A stretch of DNA of 64,000 nucleotides from the NCBI GenBank assembly GCA_038207265.1, contig JBBQZZ010000006.1, positions 62,001 to 126,000 on the forward strand, in the 5' to 3' direction. Both the position numbers and the translations under genes were made by a program. Of this stretch, positions 37,301 to 43,638 are shown one piece after another; position 1 is the stretch's first letter; each line of letters begins with the position of its first letter. Source of the DNA: JACMLD01 sp038207265 (GTDB lineage Bacteria > Bacteroidota > Bacteroidia > Chitinophagales > Chitinophagaceae). Under the pieces are notes generated by a model. The model saw nothing but the letters and a program-made list of their open reading frames with translations, did not search any database and was not told where the DNA came from.

Positions 37301-38445
37301 CCACCACTTCTCCATTGTCCGGTCCATATTGGGGAAGACACATCGCATTTTGAACCGCAACTTGCTTCTCCAAGTGATCCGTCTCCCAATGTACCTTCCT
37401 TGTAACAAACCAAAGTGCGGTGATCCACACCATTTACATCATTTTCCCATCTTGTTTTCCAATAAACTTCGTTACCACTGAAGAATGCCAAATGAATACC
37501 TGCATTCCGCGCAGCTTCAACATTATCCCGTTGTTCTTTGGACCAATATTCATCGTGGCCACTGGTTACAAAAATTTTATGATTCAATATCAGGTTACCC
37601 TGTCTTACAACATCAATGGCAGTTGTATAACTTACATTGTATCCATTGCGTTCAAGCCAGCGAATCATTGGGTATTCTGCATTCATATACCAATCGGATT
37701 GCCTGCCATCTGTTGCAAAACCTGAATTATATGGGAAGATGGGACGATTGTAACTGACCTTTGAAGCGTGGCCGTTGGGTAAACTGGTAGTTCCATTATA
37801 AAGATAGTTACCACCGTAACCATTGTAGGCCTGCCAACTTGCATCTGGCGTTTGAAAGTAAATATCAGCGTTGCTGGCATCATCTCTCACAATGAAAGCA
37901 ATATGATTGCTTCCGCCACCTGTGCGGGTAAGTTTTGCAATGTAAAGACCGGAAACAGCAGTTGCGGGAATATCCCAATGTGCAGATTCAGTCCAGTTAC
38001 CGCAATCCAATAAACCCGTTACTGCATCTGAAACTCCTGCAGGTTGCGCAATGCCCGCCAATGTTCCTAAATCAGCCACCAGCCTGGCGCCATTTCCACC
38101 ATAATATCCTATGCGATATATCTGCAAAGTGTAGGTGACTGCTCCCTGCACATTTATTTTGAATCTAACGGTTTGCCCTTTGTTCACACCTATCTCAGTA
38201 GAAAATCCATTAATGCTGGCATCCCTGAAACTTGGAACTCCCCATTCTGAAATAGGATTTCCCGCCAATGCATTTTCTGTTACAATTGGATTCTGAGCTT
38301 GTGCAATTCCAGATAACAATAAAAGAAAATAGAATAAATTAAGCGTACGCCATTTATGGAATTTTTGAAAAGTAATACGGGTATTGCTACCAGTATTTTG
38401 TGAAGATGAAACAGCAAAATTCAATTGAGTAGAAAAAAAATTCAT
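31390..38445 (-). CDS. Giant modular T9SS cargo: dimethylformamidase-like domain, four DUF4082 and eleven PKD/Ig-like repeats
   Basis: About 2351 residues from the start at 38445 (MNFFSTQLNF), with a long signal region ending GIAQAQ. Order: a DmfA2-like region (about 55-530; GHDEYWSKEQRDN, FFSGNEVYWKTRWE) very similar to the neighbouring gene's, an Ig-like domain (about 545-640), DUF4082 number 1 (about 655-820), then alternating blocks of an 86-residue PKD/REJ-like repeat (ANAGTNQTITLPTSTVTLDG ... YVFQLSINGGASTSQVTITV) and DUF4082 numbers 2, 3 and 4. The repeat pattern is 1, 2, 2, then 6 in tandem. It ends in a T9SS sorting domain (NLGQNYPNPVSHNAKI ... RGIYYYRMRSGKYS). It is probably a long, secreted, surface adhesin or stalked enzyme. 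The six terminal repeats are nearly identical in DNA. Long antisense open frames inside it are by-products of the repeats. Confidence 0.85.
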   Translation of the reverse strand: MNFFSTQLNFAVSSSQNTGSNTRITFQKFHKWRTLNLFYFLLLLSGIAQAQNPIVTENALAGNPISEWGVPSFRDASINGFSTEIGVNKGQTVRFKINVQGAVTYTLQIYRIGYYGGNGARLVADLGTLAGIAQPAGVSDAVTGLLDCGNWTESAHWDIPATAVSGLYIAKLTRTGGGSNHIAFIVRDDASNADIYFQTPDASWQAYNGYGGNYLYNGTTSLPNGHASKVSYNRPIFPYNSGFATDGRQSDWYMNAEYPMIRWLERNGYNVSYTTAIDVVRQGNLILNHKIFVTSGHDEYWSKEQRDNVEAARNAGIHLAFFSGNEVYWKTRWENDVNGVDHRTLVCYKEGTLGDGSLGEASCGSKCDVSSPIWTGQWRSGGAYDAGRPENALTGQMSWDEVPGAIEVPALYKNFRFWKNTSVANLTSGQTATLAPASLGFEWDYEQYQSSYPTNRVTLSSTIVNNHNHKLALYRYSSGSLVFGAGTVQWAWGLDNAHFAGPSVISQDMQQATVNLFADMGAQPATRQPELSAATMSNDLTAPVSTITAPVNGASIPASSSYNITGTASDANNIALVEVSVDGGATWNAATGTTNWSLNWVPIAVGSYTIKSRAIDPSGNMEVVGAGPAGNVVTVNVTSGPPPVCPCTIFKPTDVASLPLFNDGQGVELGVKFQSSIAGYITGIRFYKLSGDGGTHTGELYNSTGTRLAQAVFTGETASGWQQVSFGTPVAITANTTYIAAYHSSAGNYTATYNYFASAVANNPLIGLADGTDGGNGVSVYSATPAFPITSNQKTNYSVDAVFNTTGPPVANAGNNQTITLPTTSVTLDGSGSLGNITSYAWTRISGPNTPAITSPAAVTTSVTGLIQGTYVFQLSINGGASTSQVTITVNASAPATTIFTTQTPTGSLFNDGQGIELGVKFRASVSGNVTGIRFYKLTGDGGTHTGELYSSTGTRLAQAVFTGETASGWQQVLFSTPVSITAGITYIAAYHSSAGNYAATNNFFTAAVTNGSLTGLADGTDGVNGIYNYSATPVFPTTSNAQKPNYWVDLMFNAGASVIANAGPNQTITLPTSTVTLDGSGSTGTISSYTWTRVSGPNTPTITAPNAVTTTVTGLVQGVYVFQLALNGGASASQVTITVNGAGVVANAGSNQTITLPTSTISLDGSASTGTISSYAWTRVSGPNTPTITTPAAVSTSVTGLIQGVYVFQLSLNGGASTSQVTITVNAAVAATTIFTNQVPAGPLFNDGGGIELGVKFRSSSAGNVTGIRFYKLTGDGGTHTGELYTSTGTRLAQAIFTGETASGWQQVLFTTPVAITAGTTYIAAYHSSAGNYVATNNYFVAGITNGALTGLADGTDGVNGVYTYSVTPLFPNISNNQKPNYWVDLLFNANATVAANAGANQSITLPTSTVTLDGSGSTGTISSYAWTRVSGPNTPTITSPTAVSTTVTGLVQGVYVFQLSVNGGASSSQVTITVNSATVVANAGNSQTITLPASSVTLDGSASTGAITNYAWTKISGPNTPVITSPSTATTTVTGLVQGVYVFQLSLNAGASTSQVTITVNPATTNTIFTNQIPAGPLFNDGGGIELGVKFRANVSGNVTGVRFYKLAGDGGTHTGELYSSTGTRLAQAVFAGESASGWQQILFSTPVAITAGTTYIAAYHSSAGNYTATNNYFTAGIVNGALTGLADGTDGVNGVYNYSVTPVFPSTSNGQKPNYWVDVMFNAGASVTANAGTNQTITLPTTTVTLDGSGSTGTISSYAWTRVSGPNTPTITTPTSVSTTVTGLVQGVYVFQLSINGGASTSQVTITVNAAGAVANAGINQTITLPTSTVTLDGSGSTGTISSYAWTTVSGPNTPTITTPAAVGTSVTGLVQGVYVFQLSINGGASTSQVTITVNAAGAVANAGTNQTITLPTSTVTLDGSGSTGTISSYAWTRVSGPNTPTITTPTTVSTAVTGLVQGVYVFQLSINGGASTSQVTITVNAAGAVANAGTNQTITLPTSTVTLNGSGSTGTISDYTWTRVSGPNTPTITTPTAVSTTVTGLINGVYVFQLSINGGASTSQVTITVNAAAVANAGTNQTITLPTSTVTLNGSASTGTITSYAWTRVSGPNTPTITTPTAVTTTVTGLIKGSYVFKLSINGGASTAQVTITVNPIPIKANAGPDQTITLPISTVTLNGSSSTGAITSYRWTKISGPGTPVIVNSRGVTTSVTGLLVGSYVFQLSVNSGVSTDRVTITVNPLTLAVNPGLISIDLSSVSGGSTRHNYNLGQNYPNPVSHNAKIRYSLPVTERVEIVLFDMQGKEIKMLVNEVKEPGTYIYDLDAGNLARGIYYYRMRSGKYSDVKRLMIQ
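32226..33246 (-). repeat. Near-identical 258-bp tandem repeats within the giant T9SS gene
   Basis: Four direct repeats with a 258-bp period (86 codons) encode PKD/Ig-like repeats 6 to 9 of the protein. The same stretch beginning CCCGCATTGGCCACCGCTCC occurs at about 32468, 32726 and 32984, with few differences across each unit. Two more diverged units continue to about 31720, and five earlier copies lie between 33730 and 36020. High DNA identity implies recent duplication or gene conversion. Confidence 0.9.
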
Positions 38446-38527
38446 AGAAGAACGTTTAAAAATATAGATTATCAAAGACAATACAGATGCTTTTGCATTT
38501 TTGTAAAAAAAATGACATTGACTAACT

Positions 38528-38578
38528 GTTGAGTTAATAAATAACTGGTGGTTGGCTGAAGCCCTGCAAAGGATTTGA
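38528..38578 (-). promoter_or_regulatory. Possible leader element, diverged copy C
   Basis: On the minus strand the sequence contains CAAATCCTTTGC, GGGCTTCAG and, after a variable stretch, TTAACTCAAC, in the same order and similar spacing as copies A and B. The UAAGC/GCUUA pairing is not kept; instead GGCTTCAGCC can fold by itself. It is about 85 bases upstream of the giant gene's start codon. The relation is plausible, not certain. The rest of the 38446-38892 gap holds only AT-rich promoter-like sequence. Confidence 0.35.
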
Positions 38579-38705
38579 ATTATCTGTACTAATTCAGGAG
38601 TGGTATAAAGCAGTAAACCTGTTCAACGGATATTAGGGCAAATTAGAGGATATCAGAAGAATGAAATAAAGAATGAAATAGTAGTTAACTCATAGTTAAC
38701 GCCAA

Positions 38706-38732
38706 CAAATATAATGAGATAATCATATCAAA
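38706..38732 (-). promoter_or_regulatory. Possible promoter of the giant T9SS gene
   Basis: On the minus strand, TTTG (38732-38729) is followed after 15 bases by TATATTTG (38713-38706). The boxes match the Bacteroidota consensus but the spacing is short, so confidence is lower than for the two related promoters. Confidence 0.4.
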
Positions 38733-38892
38733 ACATTCCCGGAAAAAAGTATTTTTTCCACAATAAAAAAATTATACTGTTAGTTAATCTACGATCCCTT
38801 TATAATCCACAATCTATTTATCTACCTAAAAAGCAAATGGATGAATGTATGTTGGATTCTAAAGAAGTATATCTTTATAAATAAACTGCTTT

Positions 38893-40140
38893 ATGATGCA
38901 TAAACGATTGCTGGTTTGCATTTTCGCCCCGCTCCTGCTTTTTACTGCTTGTAATAATAACCATGAAAACAAATCAACTATCGAAAATGCTGCACCAAAA
39001 GATTCTACCCTAAAAGGCACTTATGCATACGATTTGACTTTTCTGAAAAAACATACCCGTAAAATCATAGAATTACAAAACGAGGAGGGTAATGCAAGAG
39101 TACTGCTATCTGCCGACTACCAGGGAAGAGTGATGACAAGTACGTCCAGCGGAGACAGCGGAACAAGTTATGGCTGGCTTAATTATAGTCTTATTGAAAG
39201 CAATCAAAAAAAGAAACAATTCAACCCGGTGGGTGGTGAGGAACGTTTCTGGATGGGACCAGAAGGCGGACAATATTCAATTTATTTTAAAGCTGGTGAT
39301 TCTTTTAATATTGCCCACTGGCGGGTACCGCCAGTTATCGATACGATTCCCTATGATGTTATACAATCCGATAACAACCACGCTGTGTTTACAAAAAATA
39401 CCACGGTTACCAACTACAGCGGTACAAAATTCAATATTTCTATTAATCGCCGGATTGACTTGCTCGATAAATCTGCTATCGAAGCAAAATTAAACCTGCC
39501 CATACCAGCTTCTGTTCATTTTGTTGGATTTGAAACTACCAATAGTATTCAAAATACAGGCAACGAAAGTTGGACAAAAGAAAAAGGATTGCTTTCTATC
39601 TGGTTGCTTTCTATGATGACGCCCACCGCTCAAACAACTGTAATCATTCCCTTTAGTCCTTCAAAAAATGCCCGGTCAATGATTACCGATAACTATTTTG
39701 GCCAGATTCCCCCCGAAAGACTTATCATAAAAGACAGTGTGTTATATTTTACCTGCGATGGAAAACTGCGCAGCAAAATTGGACTATCTCCTTTGATTGC
39801 AAAAAACATTGCTGCGAGTTTTGATTTCAAGAATAATGTACTTACACTTCTTTTGTTACATGTTGATAAAACAGGCCGGTATGTAAATTCGAAATGGGAA
39901 CTGCAAAAACAACCTTATAAAGGTGATGTGGTTAATTCTTACAATGATGGGCCGCTTCAGGATGGTTCACAAATGGGGCCCTTCTATGAGATTGAATCTT
40001 CTTCATCGGCCAGCGAATTAAAAAAAGATGAGAAGCAGGAGTATAAACAAACTGTTTGTCACCTGCAGGGAGATTATAGTGCATTGCGTGATATTGCCAG
40101 GAAACTGCTGGGTATAAATCTTGACGAAATAAAAAAATAA
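38893..40140 (+). CDS. Lipoprotein with mutarotase-like fold features, first gene of sugar cluster
   Basis: A 415-residue lipoprotein: the signal peptide ends in LLFTAC, so the Cys at residue 20 should be lipidated. The mature protein starts with a polar linker and then a beta-rich domain (ARVLLSADYQGRVMTSTSSG, GGEERFWMGPEGGQYSIYFKAG, WRVPPVIDTIPYDV) whose strand pattern recalls galactose-mutarotase-like sandwiches. It may belong to the family catalogued as DUF6786, but I cannot confirm this. It lies 19 bases before the FAH-family gene, so it is part of the four-gene cluster 38893-43576. A role in binding or epimerising a released sugar at the cell surface is inference. Confidence 0.65.
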   Translation: MMHKRLLVCIFAPLLLFTACNNNHENKSTIENAAPKDSTLKGTYAYDLTFLKKHTRKIIELQNEEGNARVLLSADYQGRVMTSTSSGDSGTSYGWLNYSLIESNQKKKQFNPVGGEERFWMGPEGGQYSIYFKAGDSFNIAHWRVPPVIDTIPYDVIQSDNNHAVFTKNTTVTNYSGTKFNISINRRIDLLDKSAIEAKLNLPIPASVHFVGFETTNSIQNTGNESWTKEKGLLSIWLLSMMTPTAQTTVIIPFSPSKNARSMITDNYFGQIPPERLIIKDSVLYFTCDGKLRSKIGLSPLIAKNIAASFDFKNNVLTLLLLHVDKTGRYVNSKWELQKQPYKGDVVNSYNDGPLQDGSQMGPFYEIESSSSASELKKDEKQEYKQTVCHLQGDYSALRDIARKLLGINLDEIKK

Positions 40141-40159
40141 AAGACTTAATACAAAAAAC

Positions 40160-41005
40160 ATGCATTTGTACAAAACAACTCCTGGCAACATTTTAGTGCA
40201 CAACAATACGGCACTCATGATTGATAAAGACTGGGATGCTTTGATTAACCAGGAACATTTATACCAGCATTTGACAGAGCTATCAACTTCCTGCAAAAAG
40301 ATAGACAGCAACACATTTAATGATATCCTTCAAAACAATATACTTGCTCCTGTTGGTAAACAGGAACTATGGGCTTCAGGTGTTACTTACCTGCGAAGCC
40401 GTGATGCGCGTATGGAAGAGTCAAAGGAATCTGGTGGTGGCGATTTTTACCAAAAAGTTTATGAAGCAGAAAGGCCAGAGTTGTTTTTCAAAGCGATTCC
40501 TCAACGCATAGTGGGTCATAAGCAGGACGTATACATAAGAAAAGATTCTACCTGGAATGTGCCCGAGCCTGAACTTACTTTATTTATTAATTCTAAGGGT
40601 AACATTCAAGGCTATACAATAGGAAATGATATGAGTTCAAGAAGTATTGAAGGCGAAAATCCTTTGTACCTTCCCCAGGCAAAGTCATATGAAAAAAGCG
40701 CGGCACTGGGTCCTTGTCTTTACATTACTGAAAAGCCCATCAAACAGGAAACGGTTATCAGTATTGAAATCAAACGCAGCAATAAAATTGTTTTTGAAGG
40801 TAAGATAGAATTGAACAGGATGAAAAGAACGCTACCTGATCTGGCCTCCTGGTTATTCAGGGAATGCGATTTTCCGGCAGGTTGTTTTTTAATGACCGGA
40901 ACCGGTATTGTGCCGGGAGATGATTTTACATTGCAACTGAAAGATGAAGTAAATATTAGTATTGAGGGAATTGGTACACTAACTAACACAATTGCATCAA
41001 AATAA
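40160..41005 (+). CDS. Fumarylacetoacetate hydrolase family protein, likely 2-keto-3-deoxy acid-sugar enzyme
   Basis: A 281-residue cytoplasmic protein of the FAH superfamily. The C-terminal FAH domain starts near residue 75 (GVTYLRSRDARMEES). Metal-binding acids appear in WNVPEPELTLF, and YTIGNDMSSRSIEGENPLYLPQAK is highly characteristic. The GVTY-R...VYEAERPELFFKA and GENPLYLPQ segments resemble 2-keto-3-deoxy-D-arabinonate dehydratases of non-phosphorylating pentose pathways more than true fumarylacetoacetases (from memory of the family). It sits between a lipoprotein gene and a FucP-type transporter, which supports an acid-sugar role. The alternative is a hydrolase of 2,4-diketo-3-deoxy acids in L-fucose or L-rhamnose breakdown. 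Confidence 0.82.
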   Translation: MHLYKTTPGNILVHNNTALMIDKDWDALINQEHLYQHLTELSTSCKKIDSNTFNDILQNNILAPVGKQELWASGVTYLRSRDARMEESKESGGGDFYQKVYEAERPELFFKAIPQRIVGHKQDVYIRKDSTWNVPEPELTLFINSKGNIQGYTIGNDMSSRSIEGENPLYLPQAKSYEKSAALGPCLYITEKPIKQETVISIEIKRSNKIVFEGKIELNRMKRTLPDLASWLFRECDFPAGCFLMTGTGIVPGDDFTLQLKDEVNISIEGIGTLTNTIASK

Positions 41006-41036
41006 TAAATGGCCGGATTAACCAACCAGTAAAATT

Positions 41037-42311
41037 ATGCAGCAAACATCCAAAAAGTCGAGCCAGTACATTATTGCTTTTGCCCTTGTTACCAGCTTGT
41101 TTTTTATCTGGGCATTTCTTCATAATATAAATCCTATTTTAATTCCACACCTTAAAAAGGCCTGCCAGCTGAGTGATACGCAATCCGCGCTGATTGATAC
41201 TGCTGTTTACCTTGGCTATTTTACCATAGCACTACCTGCGGGTTGGTTTATGCATAAACAAGGGTATAAGAAAGGGATATTATTTGGTTTGGTATTATAT
41301 GCAATAGGCGCACTTTTGTTTGTGCCGGCGGCTTCGGCACGCAGTTACAATTTTTTCCTTTTTGCTCTATTTGTAATAGCCAGCGGTGCTACTTTTCTTG
41401 AAACGGTTGCCAATCCCTATATTACCAAATTAGGAGATAAGTCCACATCTGAACAGCGATTGAACTTCGCCCAGTCTTTTAATGGTGTGGGTGCATTTGT
41501 TGCTCCAATCGTTGGAGGTCAGTTTATTTTATCTGGAATTGAGCATACGCCTGCAGAATTAAATCAAATGTCTTCGCAACAACTGAACGATTACCTCAAC
41601 TTTGAGGCAAGCACAGTGAAAACACCTTATATGATCATTGCGGCCATTGTAGCGTTGGTGGCTATTTTCTTTGTATTCACAAAGTTGCCGGAAGTAAAAG
41701 AAGAGGATGCAGATGATGATGAAAAGAAAACTTTTTCGATTAAGGTATTCCGGCATCGTCATGTTGCCTGGGCAGTAATTGCAGAATTTTTCTATGTGGG
41801 TGCACAGGTAGGACTGGGTAGTTTTTTTATCCGTTTTTCAAAGTTCCTGATTAACCTGCCCGAAAAACAGGCTGCCACCTGGTGGGGTGGAATTGCAATG
41901 GTAGGCTTCATGGTTGGCCGCTTTGCAGGAACATTTTTTATGAAATTTATTAAACCGTCCCGTTTACTATCTTTCTATGCAATTGTTGTTGTTATATTAC
42001 TCACCGTTGCATTAACAACAAAAGGTCATATTGCCGTGTATGCGCTGATGGCTGTTCCTTTCTTTATGTCGATTATGTTTCCAACAATTTTTGCGCTGGG
42101 TATTAAAGGCCTGGGTGAAGAAAGTAAAATCGCTTCGTCTTTTCTGATAATGTCAATTGTAGGAGGTGCGATTATTCCATTGATAATGGGACAGATTTCT
42201 GACAAAACAAACAGCATCCAACTGGCTTATATAGTACCGTTGATTTGTTTCTTATTCATTTTATATTTTGGGATATGGGGTTATAAAATAAAAGCAGTTA
42301 AAACAAATTAG
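41037..42311 (+). CDS. FucP-type sugar:H+ symporter (MFS)
   Basis: A 424-residue inner-membrane transporter with about 12 helices, of the fucose/glucose/galactose-H+ symporter branch of the MFS. SLFFIWAFLHNINPILIPHL, LGYFTIALPAGWFMHKQGYK and LETVANPYITKLG are typical. The Glu of LETVANP corresponds to the proton-linked Glu135 of E. coli FucP. The position of Asp46 (LNDILLP in E. coli) is Pro here (INPILIP). It would import the monosaccharide released by the neighbouring GH172 or by surface enzymes. L-fucose and D-arabinose share stereochemistry and both are carried by E. coli FucP. It begins 31 bases after the FAH gene. Confidence 0.9.
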   Translation: MQQTSKKSSQYIIAFALVTSLFFIWAFLHNINPILIPHLKKACQLSDTQSALIDTAVYLGYFTIALPAGWFMHKQGYKKGILFGLVLYAIGALLFVPAASARSYNFFLFALFVIASGATFLETVANPYITKLGDKSTSEQRLNFAQSFNGVGAFVAPIVGGQFILSGIEHTPAELNQMSSQQLNDYLNFEASTVKTPYMIIAAIVALVAIFFVFTKLPEVKEEDADDDEKKTFSIKVFRHRHVAWAVIAEFFYVGAQVGLGSFFIRFSKFLINLPEKQAATWWGGIAMVGFMVGRFAGTFFMKFIKPSRLLSFYAIVVVILLTVALTTKGHIAVYALMAVPFFMSIMFPTIFALGIKGLGEESKIASSFLIMSIVGGAIIPLIMGQISDKTNSIQLAYIVPLICFLFILYFGIWGYKIKAVKTN

Positions 42312-42409
42312 CAGCGCAATGCAAAATTAAAAAAGTGCATCGCGGAAGCTTATTAAATTTTTTAATGTAAAAAATAACGATCATTAACAAAACGATTAAA
42401 ATTTCTGCC

Positions 42410-43576
42410 ATGAGAAAAATACTATTTATTTTCTGTAGTGCATGTTGCATTTCGTTTCTTACAAATGCCCAGCAAAAATTCAACGGTGTTGATGCAAACC
42501 TTGGAAATATTTATAAGTTGTCGGATGCAAAAACCCGTTCCATCAGCCCGGAAAACTTTAATGGTGAAAAAGGAAAGGGCGGAATGGCTATCAAAGGAAC
42601 GGGCTTATCACCTTCAAGAGACTTAGGTAAAACATGGAAGGTTAGCCCCAGTGTAGTTATTAAGTCTAAAACAACATTTACGGTTGCAGAAATAGACGGT
42701 TCTGGTTCCATCCAACATATCTGGATGACACCCACCGGTAACTGGAGATATTCAATTCTTCGTTTTTACTGGGATGATGAAACCACTCCATCTGTTGAAG
42801 TACCTGTGGGTGATTTTTTTGGAATGGGCTGGGGAAAATATTCTCCCCTGAACTCATTGGCAGTTTGTGTTAACCCCGGTAGTGCATTCAATTGTTACTG
42901 GCCCATGCCCTTCAGGAAAAAATGCAGGATAACCATGGAGAATATAGATGTGCGTGACATGGTTTTGTATTACCAGGTTGATTATATACTCACTGAAATT
43001 CCAAATGATGCGGCATATTTTCATGCACAGTTCAGGAGAACCAACCCGCTTCCTTATAAAGAAAATTATGTACTGGTAGACAGCATTGAGGGCAAGGGAC
43101 AATATGTTGGTACCTACATTGCATATGGTGCACACAACAATGGATGGTGGGGAGAAGGTGAAATAAAATTCTATATGGATGGAGATACAGAATACCCTAC
43201 CATTTGCGGAACAGGTACCGAAGATTATTTCTGCGGCTCCTATGATTTTGATACAAAAGCAACAACAGCAGGCGCTGCTAAAGATGAAACGGCTTATACA
43301 GAATTCAGTACAGCTTATGCAGGTTTACACCAGGTAATAAAAGGCGACGGACATTATGATGTATCGCAACGGTTTGGCATGTACCGTTGGCACATAACTG
43401 ATCCCATTCGTTTTGAAAAGAGCCTGAAAGTTACCATACAGGCTTTGGGTTGGCGCAGCGAAGGCCGCTATCTTCCTTTGCAGGATGATATTGCATCCAC
43501 TGTGTTCTGGTACCAGTCTGGTCCCCATGGTCCGTTTCCAAAATTGCCTTCCAAAGATTTGCTGGAAGTAAACTAA
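42410..43576 (+). CDS. GH172 (DUF2961) family glycoside hydrolase
   Basis: A 388-residue exported protein (signal peptide MRKILFIFCSACCISFLTNAQ) with the full DUF2961 double jelly-roll. Visible features include GSGSIQHIWMTPTGN, LRFYWDDETTPSVEVPVGDFFGMG, GWWGEGEIKFYMDGD, ICGTGTEDYFCGSYDF (with conserved Glu residues) and FGMYRWHITDPIRFEKSL. Known GH172 members include a difructose-anhydride enzyme and exo-D-arabinofuranosidases. Length is usual. It is the last gene of the plus-strand cluster, 98 bases after the transporter, and is followed by a strong terminator. Release of D-arabinofuranose or a fructofuranose is a reasonable expectation, not shown by sequence alone. Confidence 0.9.
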   Translation: MRKILFIFCSACCISFLTNAQQKFNGVDANLGNIYKLSDAKTRSISPENFNGEKGKGGMAIKGTGLSPSRDLGKTWKVSPSVVIKSKTTFTVAEIDGSGSIQHIWMTPTGNWRYSILRFYWDDETTPSVEVPVGDFFGMGWGKYSPLNSLAVCVNPGSAFNCYWPMPFRKKCRITMENIDVRDMVLYYQVDYILTEIPNDAAYFHAQFRRTNPLPYKENYVLVDSIEGKGQYVGTYIAYGAHNNGWWGEGEIKFYMDGDTEYPTICGTGTEDYFCGSYDFDTKATTAGAAKDETAYTEFSTAYAGLHQVIKGDGHYDVSQRFGMYRWHITDPIRFEKSLKVTIQALGWRSEGRYLPLQDDIASTVFWYQSGPHGPFPKLPSKDLLEVN

Positions 43577-43597
43577 ATACTAACCCCTTTCGATACA

Positions 43598-43635
43598 AAT
43601 CCTGTGCAATGATCAAACTGCACAGGATTTTTTTT
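43598..43635 (+). terminator. Terminator of the GH172 cluster
   Basis: An 11-bp stem (AATCCTGTGCA / TGCACAGGATT) with a loop of about ten bases is followed by a run of eight T. It begins 22 bases after the GH172 stop and separates the cluster from the convergent GH78 operon. Confidence 0.88.
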
Positions 43636-43638
43636 AAA

